A stretch of 64,000 nt of DNA from Blattabacterium cuenoti. Lineage in GTDB: Bacteria > Bacteroidota > Bacteroidia > Flavobacteriales > Blattabacteriaceae. A model generated the notes under the pieces. The model worked only from the letters and a program-made list of their open reading frames with translations, was not told the DNA's origin and did not search any database. Each line of letters begins with the position of its first letter. Positions within the stretch are counted from its first letter, which is position 1. Position numbers and translations under genes: made by a program. This document shows positions 52,328 through 61,708 of the stretch, in pieces. The stretch lies in contig NZ_CP059185.1 of NCBI RefSeq assembly GCF_014251315.1, positions 205,017-269,016 on the forward strand. The letters run 5' to 3'.

Positions 52328-53125
52328 TTAAATAATAATGTGTCCTTTAAATATAAATTTAACATTTCCGGTTAAGTAAATATTTTTATATTCATTTTTC
52401 ATTTTTTTAAATGAAACCCATAATTTTCCTCCAAGAGTTTGAACTAGAATTTCTCCGACATTACTTGCGATTTTATTTGTTTCGCATGCGGCAATGACAG
52501 AGGCAACAACTCCTGTCCCACAGGATAAAGTTTCGTTTTCAACTCCTCTTTCATAAGTACGTACTTTCAACGTATTTTTTTCAAGTATTTCTACAAAATT
52601 CACATTGACTCCTTTTTCAAAATAGGGATTTTGAAATCTAATTTTCTTACCTTCTTTATATACATTTTTTTCTTTTATTTTTTCTACAAACAGAATATGA
52701 TGTGGAGATCCTGTATTTAAAAAAACGTATTTTTCATGAATTTCTATTGTTTTTTTATCTATATTAAGCATATTTATAGAAACTAAATTATTTCTTATAA
52801 ATCCATCATGATATCCATCTATAGCTCGAAAATGAATTTTATTTTTTTTGTTTATCCCTAATTTATTTACCGAAAAAGAAATAGCACATCTTCCTCCATT
52901 TCCACACATTGTGCTTTCTTGTCCATCAGAATTACAATATTTCATATAAAAATCACTTTTATATTCATTATCATTTTGAATCAAAATAATTCCATCGGAT
53001 CCAACTCCAAAATGTCTATCACACAATTTTTTGAATAGAAAAGGATTTTCTATTTTTTCTTTCCTAGAATCTATAAGTATGAAATCATTTCCTGTTCCTT
53101 GATATTTGTAAAAATTCAATTCCAT
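52328..53125 (-). CDS. dapF: Diaminopimelate epimerase
   Basis: DapF converts LL- to meso-diaminopimelate, used for lysine and for peptidoglycan. The two catalytic cysteines lie in ESTMCGNGGRCAI and ETLSCGTGVVASV. The opening ELNFYKYQGTGNDFILID and FGVGSDGIILIQ are conserved. The length of 265 residues is normal. MurE in this window carries the DNPR motif for meso-diaminopimelate, which matches. It is divergent from the DegP-type protease. Confidence 0.96.
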   Translation of the reverse strand: MELNFYKYQGTGNDFILIDSRKEKIENPFLFKKLCDRHFGVGSDGIILIQNDNEYKSDFYMKYCNSDGQESTMCGNGGRCAISFSVNKLGINKKNKIHFRAIDGYHDGFIRNNLVSINMLNIDKKTIEIHEKYVFLNTGSPHHILFVEKIKEKNVYKEGKKIRFQNPYFEKGVNVNFVEILEKNTLKVRTYERGVENETLSCGTGVVASVIAACETNKIASNVGEILVQTLGGKLWVSFKKMKNEYKNIYLTGNVKFIFKGHIII

Positions 53126-53174
53126 AACAACGAAGTTAATATTATTTTTAGAACTATGAAATTATTAATTTCCA

Positions 53175-53182
53175 TATATTTG
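53175..53182 (+). promoter_or_regulatory. Candidate -7 promoter box for the DegP-type protease
   Basis: An exact TATATTTG octamer in the dapF/degP intergenic region, oriented toward the protease gene. It predicts a start near 53189 and a leader of about 39 bases. Confidence 0.5.
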
Positions 53183-53227
53183 TGTTTGTTTAAAAAAAAA
53201 CACTGTACTAAAAAATATATAATATAT

Positions 53228-54730
53228 ATGAAGAAAATAGTTTTGTATATTGTACTGAGCAGTATTATGAGTTCAATAATAACTATTGCGGCATATAAAC
53301 AATACGCGAAAGAAGAGCCTTTAATTTTTCCATACACATCAGCAAAAACGAAGCTTGCTTCATCAGATACTTCATCATCATTGGTTAGTTCTGCAGGATT
53401 TCCTGATTTTACCAGGATCGTATCTAAAACGATACATGCAGTAGTAAATGTAAAAAATTATTCAAAAAAATATAACAATCAATTTGATCCATTTGATTTC
53501 TTTTTCGGATTTCCTGATGATTTTGGAAATAGTAGAGGAAGAAAACCTCAAAAAAATGATATTCCTGGACTTCATGGATCTGGGGTGATCATATCACCTG
53601 ATGGATATATTGTTACTAATAATCATGTTATAAAAGATGCAGAAAAAATAGAAATTACTCTTAATGATCAAAGAACTTATAAAGCTAAATTAATAGGAAC
53701 AGATTCTAGTACCGATATAGCTTTATTAAAAATCAATGAAAAAAATTTACCTTTCATTTATTTCTCGGATTCTAATAAAGTACAAGTAGGAGAATGGGTT
53801 TTAGCGATAGGAAATCCCTTTGATTTAAATTCTACTGTAACAGCAGGTATCATAAGTGCAAAAAATAGAAGTTTGGGAATATTAAGAGGAGAAACACAAT
53901 CATCCATTGAGTCTTTTTTCCAAACAGATGCAGCTGTAAATCCTGGAAATAGTGGAGGAGCATTAATTAATGCAAATGGAGAATTAATCGGAATTAACAC
54001 AGCTATTTCTTCAGCTTCAGGAAATTTTATAGGATATAGTTTTGCGGCACCTTCTAACTTAGTAGCAAAAGTAATACAAGATATTAAAAAATATGGGACC
54101 GTACAACGTGCGTATTTAGGAGTAAGAGGGATGGATCTTTCTAAAACAGAATATTTAAAAGCTTATAATCAAGAAACACATCAAAATATAAAATCACAAC
54201 AGGGGTTCTTAATCGGAGACGTTTTTGAAAAAAGTGGAGCTGCAGATGCTGGACTTAAAAAAGGAGATATCATAAAAAGCATAGATGGAAAACCTATACA
54301 AAATATTGCAGATTTGTCATTTATTGTGGGAATAAAATATCCAGGGGATAAAGTAAAAGTGAACATTATACGAAATAAACAGAAAAAGACTTTTAATGTG
54401 ATTTTAAAAGATTTTCAAGGAAGAACAAAAATAAGAACAAAAGAAGAAATTACTCCATCTGAATTATTAGGAGCAATATTTGATCCGTTAAGTCAAGAGT
54501 GTAAAAAAGATTTTGGAATTGGTTATGGAATTAGAATCAGAGAGATGAGGACTGGTCGTTTAAGTTCTATAGGGTTGGAAGAAGGAGATATTATTTTATC
54601 TATTAATGGAGAAAAAATGAAAAAACCTAATGATGTTGATCGAGTTTTAAAGAAATACTCAGGAGATGTGACCATAAAATCTATTAAACAAAACGGACAA
54701 GTATATATAGCAGGATTTGAAATGAATTAA
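53228..54730 (+). CDS. degP: DegP/HtrA-type periplasmic serine protease
   Basis: A periplasmic quality-control protease. An N-terminal membrane/signal segment (about residues 3-23) precedes a trypsin-like domain with His133 (VTNNHVI), Asp163 (SSTDIALLKI) and Ser242 (NPGNSGGALIN), followed by two PDZ domains (from about residues 300 and 410; GAADAGLKKGDIIKSIDGKP and GLEEGDIILSINGEK). The ATG at 53228 gives 500 residues; a frame opening further upstream lacks a plausible start. It overlaps the convergent LptG-type gene by 4 bases. In symbionts such proteases often guard the envelope against misfolded proteins. Confidence 0.95.
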   Translation: MKKIVLYIVLSSIMSSIITIAAYKQYAKEEPLIFPYTSAKTKLASSDTSSSLVSSAGFPDFTRIVSKTIHAVVNVKNYSKKYNNQFDPFDFFFGFPDDFGNSRGRKPQKNDIPGLHGSGVIISPDGYIVTNNHVIKDAEKIEITLNDQRTYKAKLIGTDSSTDIALLKINEKNLPFIYFSDSNKVQVGEWVLAIGNPFDLNSTVTAGIISAKNRSLGILRGETQSSIESFFQTDAAVNPGNSGGALINANGELIGINTAISSASGNFIGYSFAAPSNLVAKVIQDIKKYGTVQRAYLGVRGMDLSKTEYLKAYNQETHQNIKSQQGFLIGDVFEKSGAADAGLKKGDIIKSIDGKPIQNIADLSFIVGIKYPGDKVKVNIIRNKQKKTFNVILKDFQGRTKIRTKEEITPSELLGAIFDPLSQECKKDFGIGYGIRIREMRTGRLSSIGLEEGDIILSINGEKMKKPNDVDRVLKKYSGDVTIKSIKQNGQVYIAGFEMN

Positions 54731-55812
54731 TTCATGCTTCTATTCCAATAAAAGAATAATGTAATTATTCCATAAATCAGGTTGGGGAGCCAAACAGCTA
54801 ATAAAGAAGGAATATAATCCTTGTTAGAATATATTTTTGTGATTTCTATGAAAAAGATATAAAAAAAAGCTAATGCAATTCCTACAATAATATTATAAGC
54901 AATTTCTCCTTTTTTTCTTTTCGTAGATATGGATAATCCCAAAATAGTAAATATTAAAGTAGAAAAGGGAAAACTTGTTCTTTGATAATATTCATTTAAA
55001 TGCATATTCATATTTCTTTTGTTTTTTTCTCCATCAATAAATTTTTTCAATTCATGAATATTCATAGTTTCTGCTATATATTCCTCTGGTAAGAATTGTT
55101 CAGGGGTTATGGGTAATTTTTTAATCTTAAAATCTCCTATAATAAAAAAATCATGATATTTTTTTATTATGGTTTCTTTGTAATCAAAAAAAATATATAT
55201 TCTCTGCTTTTTATACCAAAAAATATTTCTAGATTTTAGAATGTATATTAACTTTTTTCCATTAAATTTTTGATATACACATTCTTTTCCTATATTTTTT
55301 TTCTTTGAAAAATTTCGAATAAAAATATATTCATTTTTAGAAATTTGAGTACTTATCGTTTGATTATTTTCATATTTATTTTTATATTTTGGACTTAACA
55401 AATATTGATAATGGAATTCATTTTTTTTTTTGTTAGCTACAGGTAAAAAATAATAATTTATTATTAAAGCTATAATTCCTATCACAATAGCCGATATCAA
55501 GTAAGGAATAGTCAATCTTCTAAAACTAATTCCGCTTGATAAAATAGCTGTAATTTCTGAATTATGGGTCAATTTCGATGTGAAAAAAATAACAGATAAA
55601 AAAACGGAAATAGGAGAAAAAGTGTTAATTAACCATATAGACCAAAAAGGATAATAAAAAATTAGTGCCTCTTTAATTGATCCTTGATTATTTTCTAAAC
55701 GATGCATTCGTTGGGATATATCTATAATCACAGATAGAAATTGCAGCGAAATAGTAATGAATATGAAAGTCCCAATAAAATTACGAATAATATAACGATC
55801 AATAATTTTCAT
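54727..55812 (-). CDS. LptF/LptG (YjgP/YjgQ) family permease
   Basis: The 361-residue protein has the LptFG layout: three N-terminal membrane helices (opening IIDRYIIRNFIGTFIFITIS, with SPISVFLSVIFFTSKLTHNSE and ILSSGISFRRLTIPYLI), a periplasmic beta-jellyroll domain, and three C-terminal helices (RTSFPFSTLIFTILGLSIST, then GIALAFFYIFFIEI). It should belong to the LPS export ABC system; the ATPase and partner are not in this window. It follows tgt by 1 base on the same strand. Confidence 0.9.
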   Translation of the reverse strand: MKIIDRYIIRNFIGTFIFITISLQFLSVIIDISQRMHRLENNQGSIKEALIFYYPFWSIWLINTFSPISVFLSVIFFTSKLTHNSEITAILSSGISFRRLTIPYLISAIVIGIIALIINYYFLPVANKKKNEFHYQYLLSPKYKNKYENNQTISTQISKNEYIFIRNFSKKKNIGKECVYQKFNGKKLIYILKSRNIFWYKKQRIYIFFDYKETIIKKYHDFFIIGDFKIKKLPITPEQFLPEEYIAETMNIHELKKFIDGEKNKRNMNMHLNEYYQRTSFPFSTLIFTILGLSISTKRKKGEIAYNIIVGIALAFFYIFFIEITKIYSNKDYIPSLLAVWLPNLIYGIITLFFYWNRSMN

Positions 55813-55813
55813 G

Positions 55814-56938
55814 TTATAAACGTTCTTGCAATAAAGGAATCATAGATTTTTTCCAAGAAAAAAATTTATTTTGCATGATATGAATTTTTGCTTCTTGAAG
55901 AAGATGAAAATAAAAAGAAAGATTATGAATGGAAACTATTTCTTTTGCTAAATTATCTTTAGATAAAAAAAGGTGTCTTACATAAGATTTACTATACAAT
56001 TGATCTACATAAGAATTTCCAAATTCATCTAAACAAGAATAGTCTTTTTCCCATTTTTTGTTTTTTATATTTATAATTCCTTTACATGTAAATAGCATTC
56101 CATGACGTCCATTTCTTGTAGGAATAACACAATCGAACATATCTATGCCAAGAGCAATTCCTTCTAAAATCTCTACAGGATTTCCTACACCCATTAAATA
56201 CCTAGGTTTTTTTTGGGGTAAAATATCTGTTATTAAATCAATAATACTATACATTTTTTCTTTTTCTTCCCCTAAACTTAATCCACCTATAGCATGCCCT
56301 TCTGCTTCTAAAAAAGAAATTTTTTCTGCAGAATATTTTCTTAAATCCGTATAAATACTTCCTTGTACAATAGGAAAAAAACTTTGCTGATAATTATATA
56401 TTTCTGGATTATTTTGTAAATAATCATAACATTTTTTTAACCAACGATGTGTTCTTTTGACAGATTTTTTAGCTTCTGTATGACTACAAGGAAAAGGAGG
56501 ACAATCGTCAAAAGCCATAATAATGTCTCCACCTATAATACGTTGAATTTTCATAGATTTTTCAGGTGAAAAAAAATGATAAGATCCATTCATAATAGAT
56601 TTGAATACAACTCCGTCTTCAGTAATTTTATTTAATTTTTTCATGGAAAAAATTTGAAATCCTCCACTATCTGTTAATATAGATTCCTTCCAATTTAGGA
56701 AAGAATGAATCCCTCCTGCTTTATGTAATACTTCAATTCCGGGTTGTAAATATAAATGATAAGCGTTTCCAAGAATTATTTTAGATATTTTATAAAGTTC
56801 ATGTATTGGAACAGATTTTACATAACCTTTTGAAGCTATTGGCATAAAAATAGGTGTTTCTATTTTACCATGATCTGTTTCTAAAATCCCTATTCTTGCT
56901 TTAGAAGAGTGATCCGTTTTAATTAAGTTAAATTTCAT
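55814..56938 (-). CDS. tgt: tRNA-guanine transglycosylase
   Basis: Tgt replaces G34 in GUN-anticodon tRNAs with preQ1. The catalytic landmarks are LTDSGGFQIFSM, AFDDCPPFPC, GLSLGEEKEKMYSI, PRYLMGVGNPVEI and GIDMFDCVIPTRNGRHGMLF with the nucleophilic aspartate. The canonical zinc-binding C-x-C-x2-C near the C-terminus is not present; the matching stretch is SCLDEFGNSYVDQLYSKSYV with one cysteine. The length of 374 residues is normal. It pairs with queE earlier in the window and shares a transcript with the LptG-type gene. Confidence 0.95.
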   Translation of the reverse strand: MKFNLIKTDHSSKARIGILETDHGKIETPIFMPIASKGYVKSVPIHELYKISKIILGNAYHLYLQPGIEVLHKAGGIHSFLNWKESILTDSGGFQIFSMKKLNKITEDGVVFKSIMNGSYHFFSPEKSMKIQRIIGGDIIMAFDDCPPFPCSHTEAKKSVKRTHRWLKKCYDYLQNNPEIYNYQQSFFPIVQGSIYTDLRKYSAEKISFLEAEGHAIGGLSLGEEKEKMYSIIDLITDILPQKKPRYLMGVGNPVEILEGIALGIDMFDCVIPTRNGRHGMLFTCKGIINIKNKKWEKDYSCLDEFGNSYVDQLYSKSYVRHLFLSKDNLAKEIVSIHNLSFYFHLLQEAKIHIMQNKFFSWKKSMIPLLQERL

Positions 56939-57017
56939 TTAAAAAAAATTTTAACGATATATGCAACATATAGTTATAAAATATAATTTCGTTCTATATA
57001 GATAGAAATATATAGAA

Positions 57018-57929
57018 ATGAATATTAAATACCATCATAAACCAGTTCTTACAAAAGAAAGTATAGAAAATTTAATTACAGATCAAAATGGTATTTATGT
57101 AGATGCCACATTTGGTGGAGGAGGACATTCTTCTGCTATTCTAAAAAAATTAAATAAAGAAGCAACTTTAATCGCTTTGGATCAGGATAAGGAGTCTATA
57201 AAGAAAAATTGCATCAAAGATAAACGTTTTCATTTATTTCACAATAATTTTATTCACATACGTGATATTTTGAATCAAAATCGTATCGATAAAGTATCAG
57301 GAATATTAGCGGATTTAGGGATATCATCTTTACAGATAGATAATCCTGAAAGAGGATTTTCGAATCGATTCAATTGTATTCTAGATATGAGGATGAACCA
57401 GGAATCTCATTATTCCGCTAAAAATGTTCTAAATGAATGTTCCAAGAAAGAGTTATTTCATATATTTTATGAATATGGAGAATTTAAAAATGCAAAAGAA
57501 ATTGCAGATAAAATTTTAAAAAAACGTTTGAAAAAAAATATTGCGACAACTTTAGATTTAGTTCATCTTTTTTTTATAAAAGGATCTTTTAAAAAGAGAA
57601 AAAGATTTTTTGCTAGACTTTTTCAGTCTATACGAATAGAAGTTAATAATGAAATTAATATTTTAAAGAATTTTTTATTAGAATCTTCTAAAATTATTTT
57701 ACCAGGAGGTAGAATCGCCGTGATTTCATATCATTCTATAGAAGATAGAATCATTAAATATTTTTTTAAAAAGGGTATTATAATAAATAATAAAATTTTT
57801 AAAACTATTCCATTCAAAATGATACATAAAAAAGTCATTAAACCGAGTTTTCAAGAGATCATAAAAAATCCACGATCTAGAAGCGCTAAACTAAGAATCG
57901 CAGAAAAGACTAATAATATCATAAAATGA
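57018..57929 (+). CDS. rsmH: 16S rRNA (cytosine1402-N4) methyltransferase
   Basis: RsmH (MraW) methylates C1402 in the ribosomal P site. The sequence shows YHHKPVLTKESIENLI, the SAM loop VDATFGGGGHSSAIL, LIALDQDKES, ILADLGISSLQIDNPERGFS and DMRMNQE, IRIEVNNEINILKNFL and VISYHSIEDRIIKYFF. The length of 303 residues is normal. It opens the division and cell-wall cluster; its stop overlaps the ftsL start by 4 bases. mraZ, usually upstream, is missing. Confidence 0.96.
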   Translation: MNIKYHHKPVLTKESIENLITDQNGIYVDATFGGGGHSSAILKKLNKEATLIALDQDKESIKKNCIKDKRFHLFHNNFIHIRDILNQNRIDKVSGILADLGISSLQIDNPERGFSNRFNCILDMRMNQESHYSAKNVLNECSKKELFHIFYEYGEFKNAKEIADKILKKRLKKNIATTLDLVHLFFIKGSFKKRKRFFARLFQSIRIEVNNEINILKNFLLESSKIILPGGRIAVISYHSIEDRIIKYFFKKGIIINNKIFKTIPFKMIHKKVIKPSFQEIIKNPRSRSAKLRIAEKTNNIIK

Positions 57930-58264
57930 AAACAAATATACAAGATATCCTGAAAGGAAAATTTTTAGTAAAAGAAGATGCTTATCGTAGTTGGAATTTT
58001 ATTGTTTTTATTACTGTACTATCTTTAATTAGTATTACCAGTTCACATATGATGGATAGAAAAATTCGAAAAATAACTAAAATTAGTGAAGAAATAAAGG
58101 AATTAAAATCCGAATATGCAGACATTCATAGCAAATGTATGAAAATGCAATTAGCTTCTTTTATAAGAAAAAAATTAGTAAATGGATTAAAACATACAGA
58201 ATCTCCTCCATATGAATTAGTTATAGAAGATCAAAAAAGTATAGATAAAACCACAAGAAAATAA
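57926..58264 (+). CDS. ftsL: FtsL-like cell division protein
   Basis: A 112-residue protein with a short cytoplasmic start, one membrane helix (about residues 27-45; NFIVFITVLSLISITSSHMM) and a periplasmic coiled-coil stretch (ITKISEEIKELKSEYADIHS). It sits between rsmH and ftsI, exactly where FtsL/FtsL-like proteins are found in Bacteroidetes. The sequence is too variable for a motif match, so the call depends on size, topology and synteny. FtsL recruits FtsI and activates septal wall synthesis. Confidence 0.85.
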   Translation: MKTNIQDILKGKFLVKEDAYRSWNFIVFITVLSLISITSSHMMDRKIRKITKISEEIKELKSEYADIHSKCMKMQLASFIRKKLVNGLKHTESPPYELVIEDQKSIDKTTRK

Positions 58265-58267
58265 ATC

Positions 58268-60241
58268 ATGAAAGAAAGAAGATATATTTTATTATATAAA
58301 TCTTACTTAATTGGTTTTTTATTCATATTTATTGCAACACTAATTATTTTCAATTTATTTTATATTCAAAATTATTCAGAAGGATACAAAAAATCTGTGA
58401 TAGAAAAAACGATTCGAACTAATTTAATTAAGGCTAAACGTGGAAATATTTATGCATCAGATAGTAGCATTTTAGCAATGTCTATCATAAGATATGATAT
58501 TCATATTGATTTTAGGTCCATATCTGAAAAATTATTTCAAAAAAATATTTATTCTTTATGTAATTCTTTAGAATTTTTATTAAAAAAACCAAAATTTTTT
58601 TTCTATAAAAAATTTAAATATGAAAAAAAGAAGGGGAATAGATATTTTTTATTAGCAAAAAACTTAGATTATCCACATTTTAAAAAATTACGAAATTTTC
58701 CTATTTTCAATAAGGGACAAATACGAGGCGGTTTCATTGTAGATAAAAAGATATGTAGAATTCACACATTGGAAAATATTGGAAAAAGAACATTAGGGTA
58801 TGATGATCATAGAGGAAAAGCAGGATTAGAAGGAGCTTTTAGTAAATATCTAAAAGGAAGAGATGGAAAAAGATTAGAACAACGTATTAGTTTTAAAATA
58901 TGGAAACCATTGAAATCAGAAAACGAGATGAATCCGGAAGATGGAAAAGACGTTTATTCTACTATAGATATATATTTACAAGATATAGCCTATCATGCAT
59001 TACTTCAAGAATTATCCATTTCTCAAGCAGATCATGGGTGTGTAGTTTTGATGGATGTTAAAAGTGGAGAAATTCCTGCTATGATCAATTTGGAAAAAAC
59101 CAAAAAAAATACTTACGAAGATTTAAGAAATTTTGCAGTATGGGAAGGAAGTGAACCTGGCTCTACTTTTAAAACAATGGCGATTCTTGCCGCTTTAGAA
59201 GATAAAAAAATAGATGTAGATATGATTGTCAATACCAAAGGCGGAGTTATGAAATTAAGAGGGAAGAAAATACGCGATAGTCATTACAATGGATATGTTG
59301 AAATGAATCCAAAGCAAATTTTAGAATTATCTTCAAATGTGGGGGTAGCAAAAATTGTTTATGAAAATTATAAAGAAAATCCGGAAAAATTTATAGAGCA
59401 TTTACGAAAATGGAAATTGGATAGAAAAATAGGGATAGACATACCGGGAGAAAGCATGCCTTTTATTCCAACTCCTGGAAAAAAAAATTGGAGTAGCATA
59501 ACCTTGCCATGGATGACTTTTGGATATAATATCAAACTAACTCCTTTACAAATACTTACTTTTTATAATTCTATTGCAAATCAAGGTAAAATGATAAAAC
59601 CTTTATTTATTAGAGAAATAAAACATCATGGAAAAAGTATAAAAAAATATACAAAACCTATTGTTATGAATCCTTCTATAGCTAAAAAATCTTCTTTGAT
59701 TAAAATTCAAAACATGTTAGAAGGAGTCGTCAAAAATGGAACAGCTAAAAAATATTATAATCCAGAATTTCCTTATGCAGGAAAAACGGGAACAACACAA
59801 TTGAATTATTGGATGAAAGGAAAACCTGTCTCCTACAATAGTTCTTTTGTAGGATACTTCCCGGCTAGAAACCCAAAATATTCTTGTATTGTAGTCATTT
59901 CAAAGCCAGAAAAAGGATACTATGGAATTGAAGTAGCAGTTCCTGTATTTGACCAAATAGCTAGATCTATTTTTCCTAGAATAGAAAGAAAAATATTTTT
60001 TAAAAAAAAAGAAAATAAAGAAAATTTGCTATATAAAATTATAAAATCAAAAAATTTATCCATTGATAAATGGATCATGCCTAATGTAGTATCTTTTCCT
60101 GGAAAAGAAATCATCCCTATATTGGAAAATAAGGGATTTCATATTCAATATGAAGGAATAGGAAAAGTAGTTACTCAATCTGTTAAACCAGGAAAAAAAT
60201 TGAAAAAAAATCAGATTATATTTCTGAAACTAGAAGAATGA
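58268..60241 (+). CDS. ftsI: Penicillin-binding protein 3 / septal transpeptidase with PASTA domain
   Basis: This class B PBP cross-links septal peptidoglycan. It has one N-terminal membrane helix (about residues 10-32), a PBP dimerisation domain (LIKAKRGNIYASDSSILA), and a transpeptidase domain with Ser299-x-x-Lys302 (EPGSTFKTMA), SSN at 355-357 and KTG at 506-508 (AGKTGTTQ). The last about 65 residues form a PASTA domain. The length of 657 residues is normal for Bacteroidetes. An intact in-frame run of nine A lies at 59479-59487. It starts 3 bases after ftsL and overlaps murE by 4 bases. Confidence 0.95.
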   Translation: MKERRYILLYKSYLIGFLFIFIATLIIFNLFYIQNYSEGYKKSVIEKTIRTNLIKAKRGNIYASDSSILAMSIIRYDIHIDFRSISEKLFQKNIYSLCNSLEFLLKKPKFFFYKKFKYEKKKGNRYFLLAKNLDYPHFKKLRNFPIFNKGQIRGGFIVDKKICRIHTLENIGKRTLGYDDHRGKAGLEGAFSKYLKGRDGKRLEQRISFKIWKPLKSENEMNPEDGKDVYSTIDIYLQDIAYHALLQELSISQADHGCVVLMDVKSGEIPAMINLEKTKKNTYEDLRNFAVWEGSEPGSTFKTMAILAALEDKKIDVDMIVNTKGGVMKLRGKKIRDSHYNGYVEMNPKQILELSSNVGVAKIVYENYKENPEKFIEHLRKWKLDRKIGIDIPGESMPFIPTPGKKNWSSITLPWMTFGYNIKLTPLQILTFYNSIANQGKMIKPLFIREIKHHGKSIKKYTKPIVMNPSIAKKSSLIKIQNMLEGVVKNGTAKKYYNPEFPYAGKTGTTQLNYWMKGKPVSYNSSFVGYFPARNPKYSCIVVISKPEKGYYGIEVAVPVFDQIARSIFPRIERKIFFKKKENKENLLYKIIKSKNLSIDKWIMPNVVSFPGKEIIPILENKGFHIQYEGIGKVVTQSVKPGKKLKKNQIIFLKLEE

Positions 60242-61707
60242 AAAAATTCTTGAAAGATGTTCTGAAAAAAGTACATGTGTTAAAAATGATAGGAAAAAAT
60301 TCTTCTAAATTTATAGAAGGAATTTCTATGGATTCAAAAATAGTACAATCCAATATGATTTTTGTAGCTAAAAAAGGTAAAATAACAGATGGACATAAAT
60401 TTATTATGGATGCAATCCAAAAAGGAGCTAATACTATAATTTGTGAAAACAGTCCTTTTTTCATTCATAAACATATCACTTATGTATTGGTTAAAAATTC
60501 TATGGAAACTTTAGGGATTATCTCATCTAATTTTTATGATCATCCTACAAAAAAAATAAAATTAATAGGAATTACCGGAACAAATGGGAAAACCTCTATA
60601 GCAACAATACTTCATCAGTTATTTTCTAAAATAGGAGAGAAAAACATTCTTATTTCTACTATGGGTATAAAAATATTATCTGAAAAATATCCTACGATAC
60701 ACACAACTCCAAATATTATTGAAATTAATAAATATTTGAATATTTCAATCCAAAAAGGGTGCAAATATGCTTTTATGGAAGTAAGTTCACATGGAATATC
60801 TCAAAAAAGAATTGCAGGATTATTATTCAAAGGAGGTATTTTTACTAATATTACACATGATCATTTAGATTATCATAGATCTTTTGATCATTATTTATCT
60901 ACTAAAAAACTTTTTTTTGAAAATTTATCTAAAAAAGCTTTTGCATTAATGAATTCAGATGATGAAAATTCGTATAAAATCATAAAAAAAATTTCAGCTA
61001 AAACCTATTTTTATGGTTTGAAAAAAAATTCAAATTTTAAAATTCAAATTTTGAAAGAAAACATTAATGGAAATCAATTACTAATTGATGGTCATAAAGT
61101 TTTTACTCATTTGATAGGAAGATTTAATATTTATAATCTATTAGCCAGTTACGCTACAGCTGTTTTATTAGAAAAAAATAAAGATGACATTCTGAAAAAA
61201 ATAAAATATATTAAACCGATAAAAGGACGTTTTGAAAAATTTTTATCCCGTTCTGGAATTCAGATTATTGTAGATTATGCCCACAACCCAGATGGGTTAA
61301 AATCTATTTTTAATGCTATTGAAATCATAAAAAAAGATGATGAAAAATTAATTTGTGTCATAGGTTGTGGAGGAAATAGAGATGTAAAAAAACGTTCTTT
61401 AATGGGGAAAATTGTTTATGAAACGTGTGACATATCGATTTTTACATCCGATAATCCTAGATATGAAGATATCAATAAAATATTTAATGATATGAAAAAT
61501 TTTAAATCACATACAAAAAAAAAATCTATTTTAACCTTTGTGAGACGAAAAGAAGCTATTCAAACTGCTATTAAAATTGCCAAAAAAAAAGATATTATTC
61601 TAATAGCTGGAAAAGGACATGAAACTTATCAAGAAATCAAGGGAATACGTTATTATTTTAATGATATGGAAATTGCTAAAGATTTGTTAAAAACTTACGA
61701 TAAGTAA
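60238..61707 (+). CDS. murE: UDP-MurNAc-tripeptide synthetase (meso-diaminopimelate adding)
   Basis: MurE adds meso-diaminopimelate to UDP-MurNAc-L-Ala-D-Glu. Seen: MDSKIVQSNMIFVAKKG (N-terminal uridine-binding domain), the ATP loop GITGTNGKTSIATIL, TTPNIIEINKYL, MEVSSHGISQKRIAGL, FTNITHDHLDYHRS, VDYAHNPDGLKS and FTSDNPRYED, where DNPR marks a diaminopimelate-adding enzyme. The length of 489 residues is normal. It lies between ftsI and mraY in the same operon. Confidence 0.96.
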   Translation: MKKFLKDVLKKVHVLKMIGKNSSKFIEGISMDSKIVQSNMIFVAKKGKITDGHKFIMDAIQKGANTIICENSPFFIHKHITYVLVKNSMETLGIISSNFYDHPTKKIKLIGITGTNGKTSIATILHQLFSKIGEKNILISTMGIKILSEKYPTIHTTPNIIEINKYLNISIQKGCKYAFMEVSSHGISQKRIAGLLFKGGIFTNITHDHLDYHRSFDHYLSTKKLFFENLSKKAFALMNSDDENSYKIIKKISAKTYFYGLKKNSNFKIQILKENINGNQLLIDGHKVFTHLIGRFNIYNLLASYATAVLLEKNKDDILKKIKYIKPIKGRFEKFLSRSGIQIIVDYAHNPDGLKSIFNAIEIIKKDDEKLICVIGCGGNRDVKKRSLMGKIVYETCDISIFTSDNPRYEDINKIFNDMKNFKSHTKKKSILTFVRRKEAIQTAIKIAKKKDIILIAGKGHETYQEIKGIRYYFNDMEIAKDLLKTYDK

Positions 61708-61708
61708 G

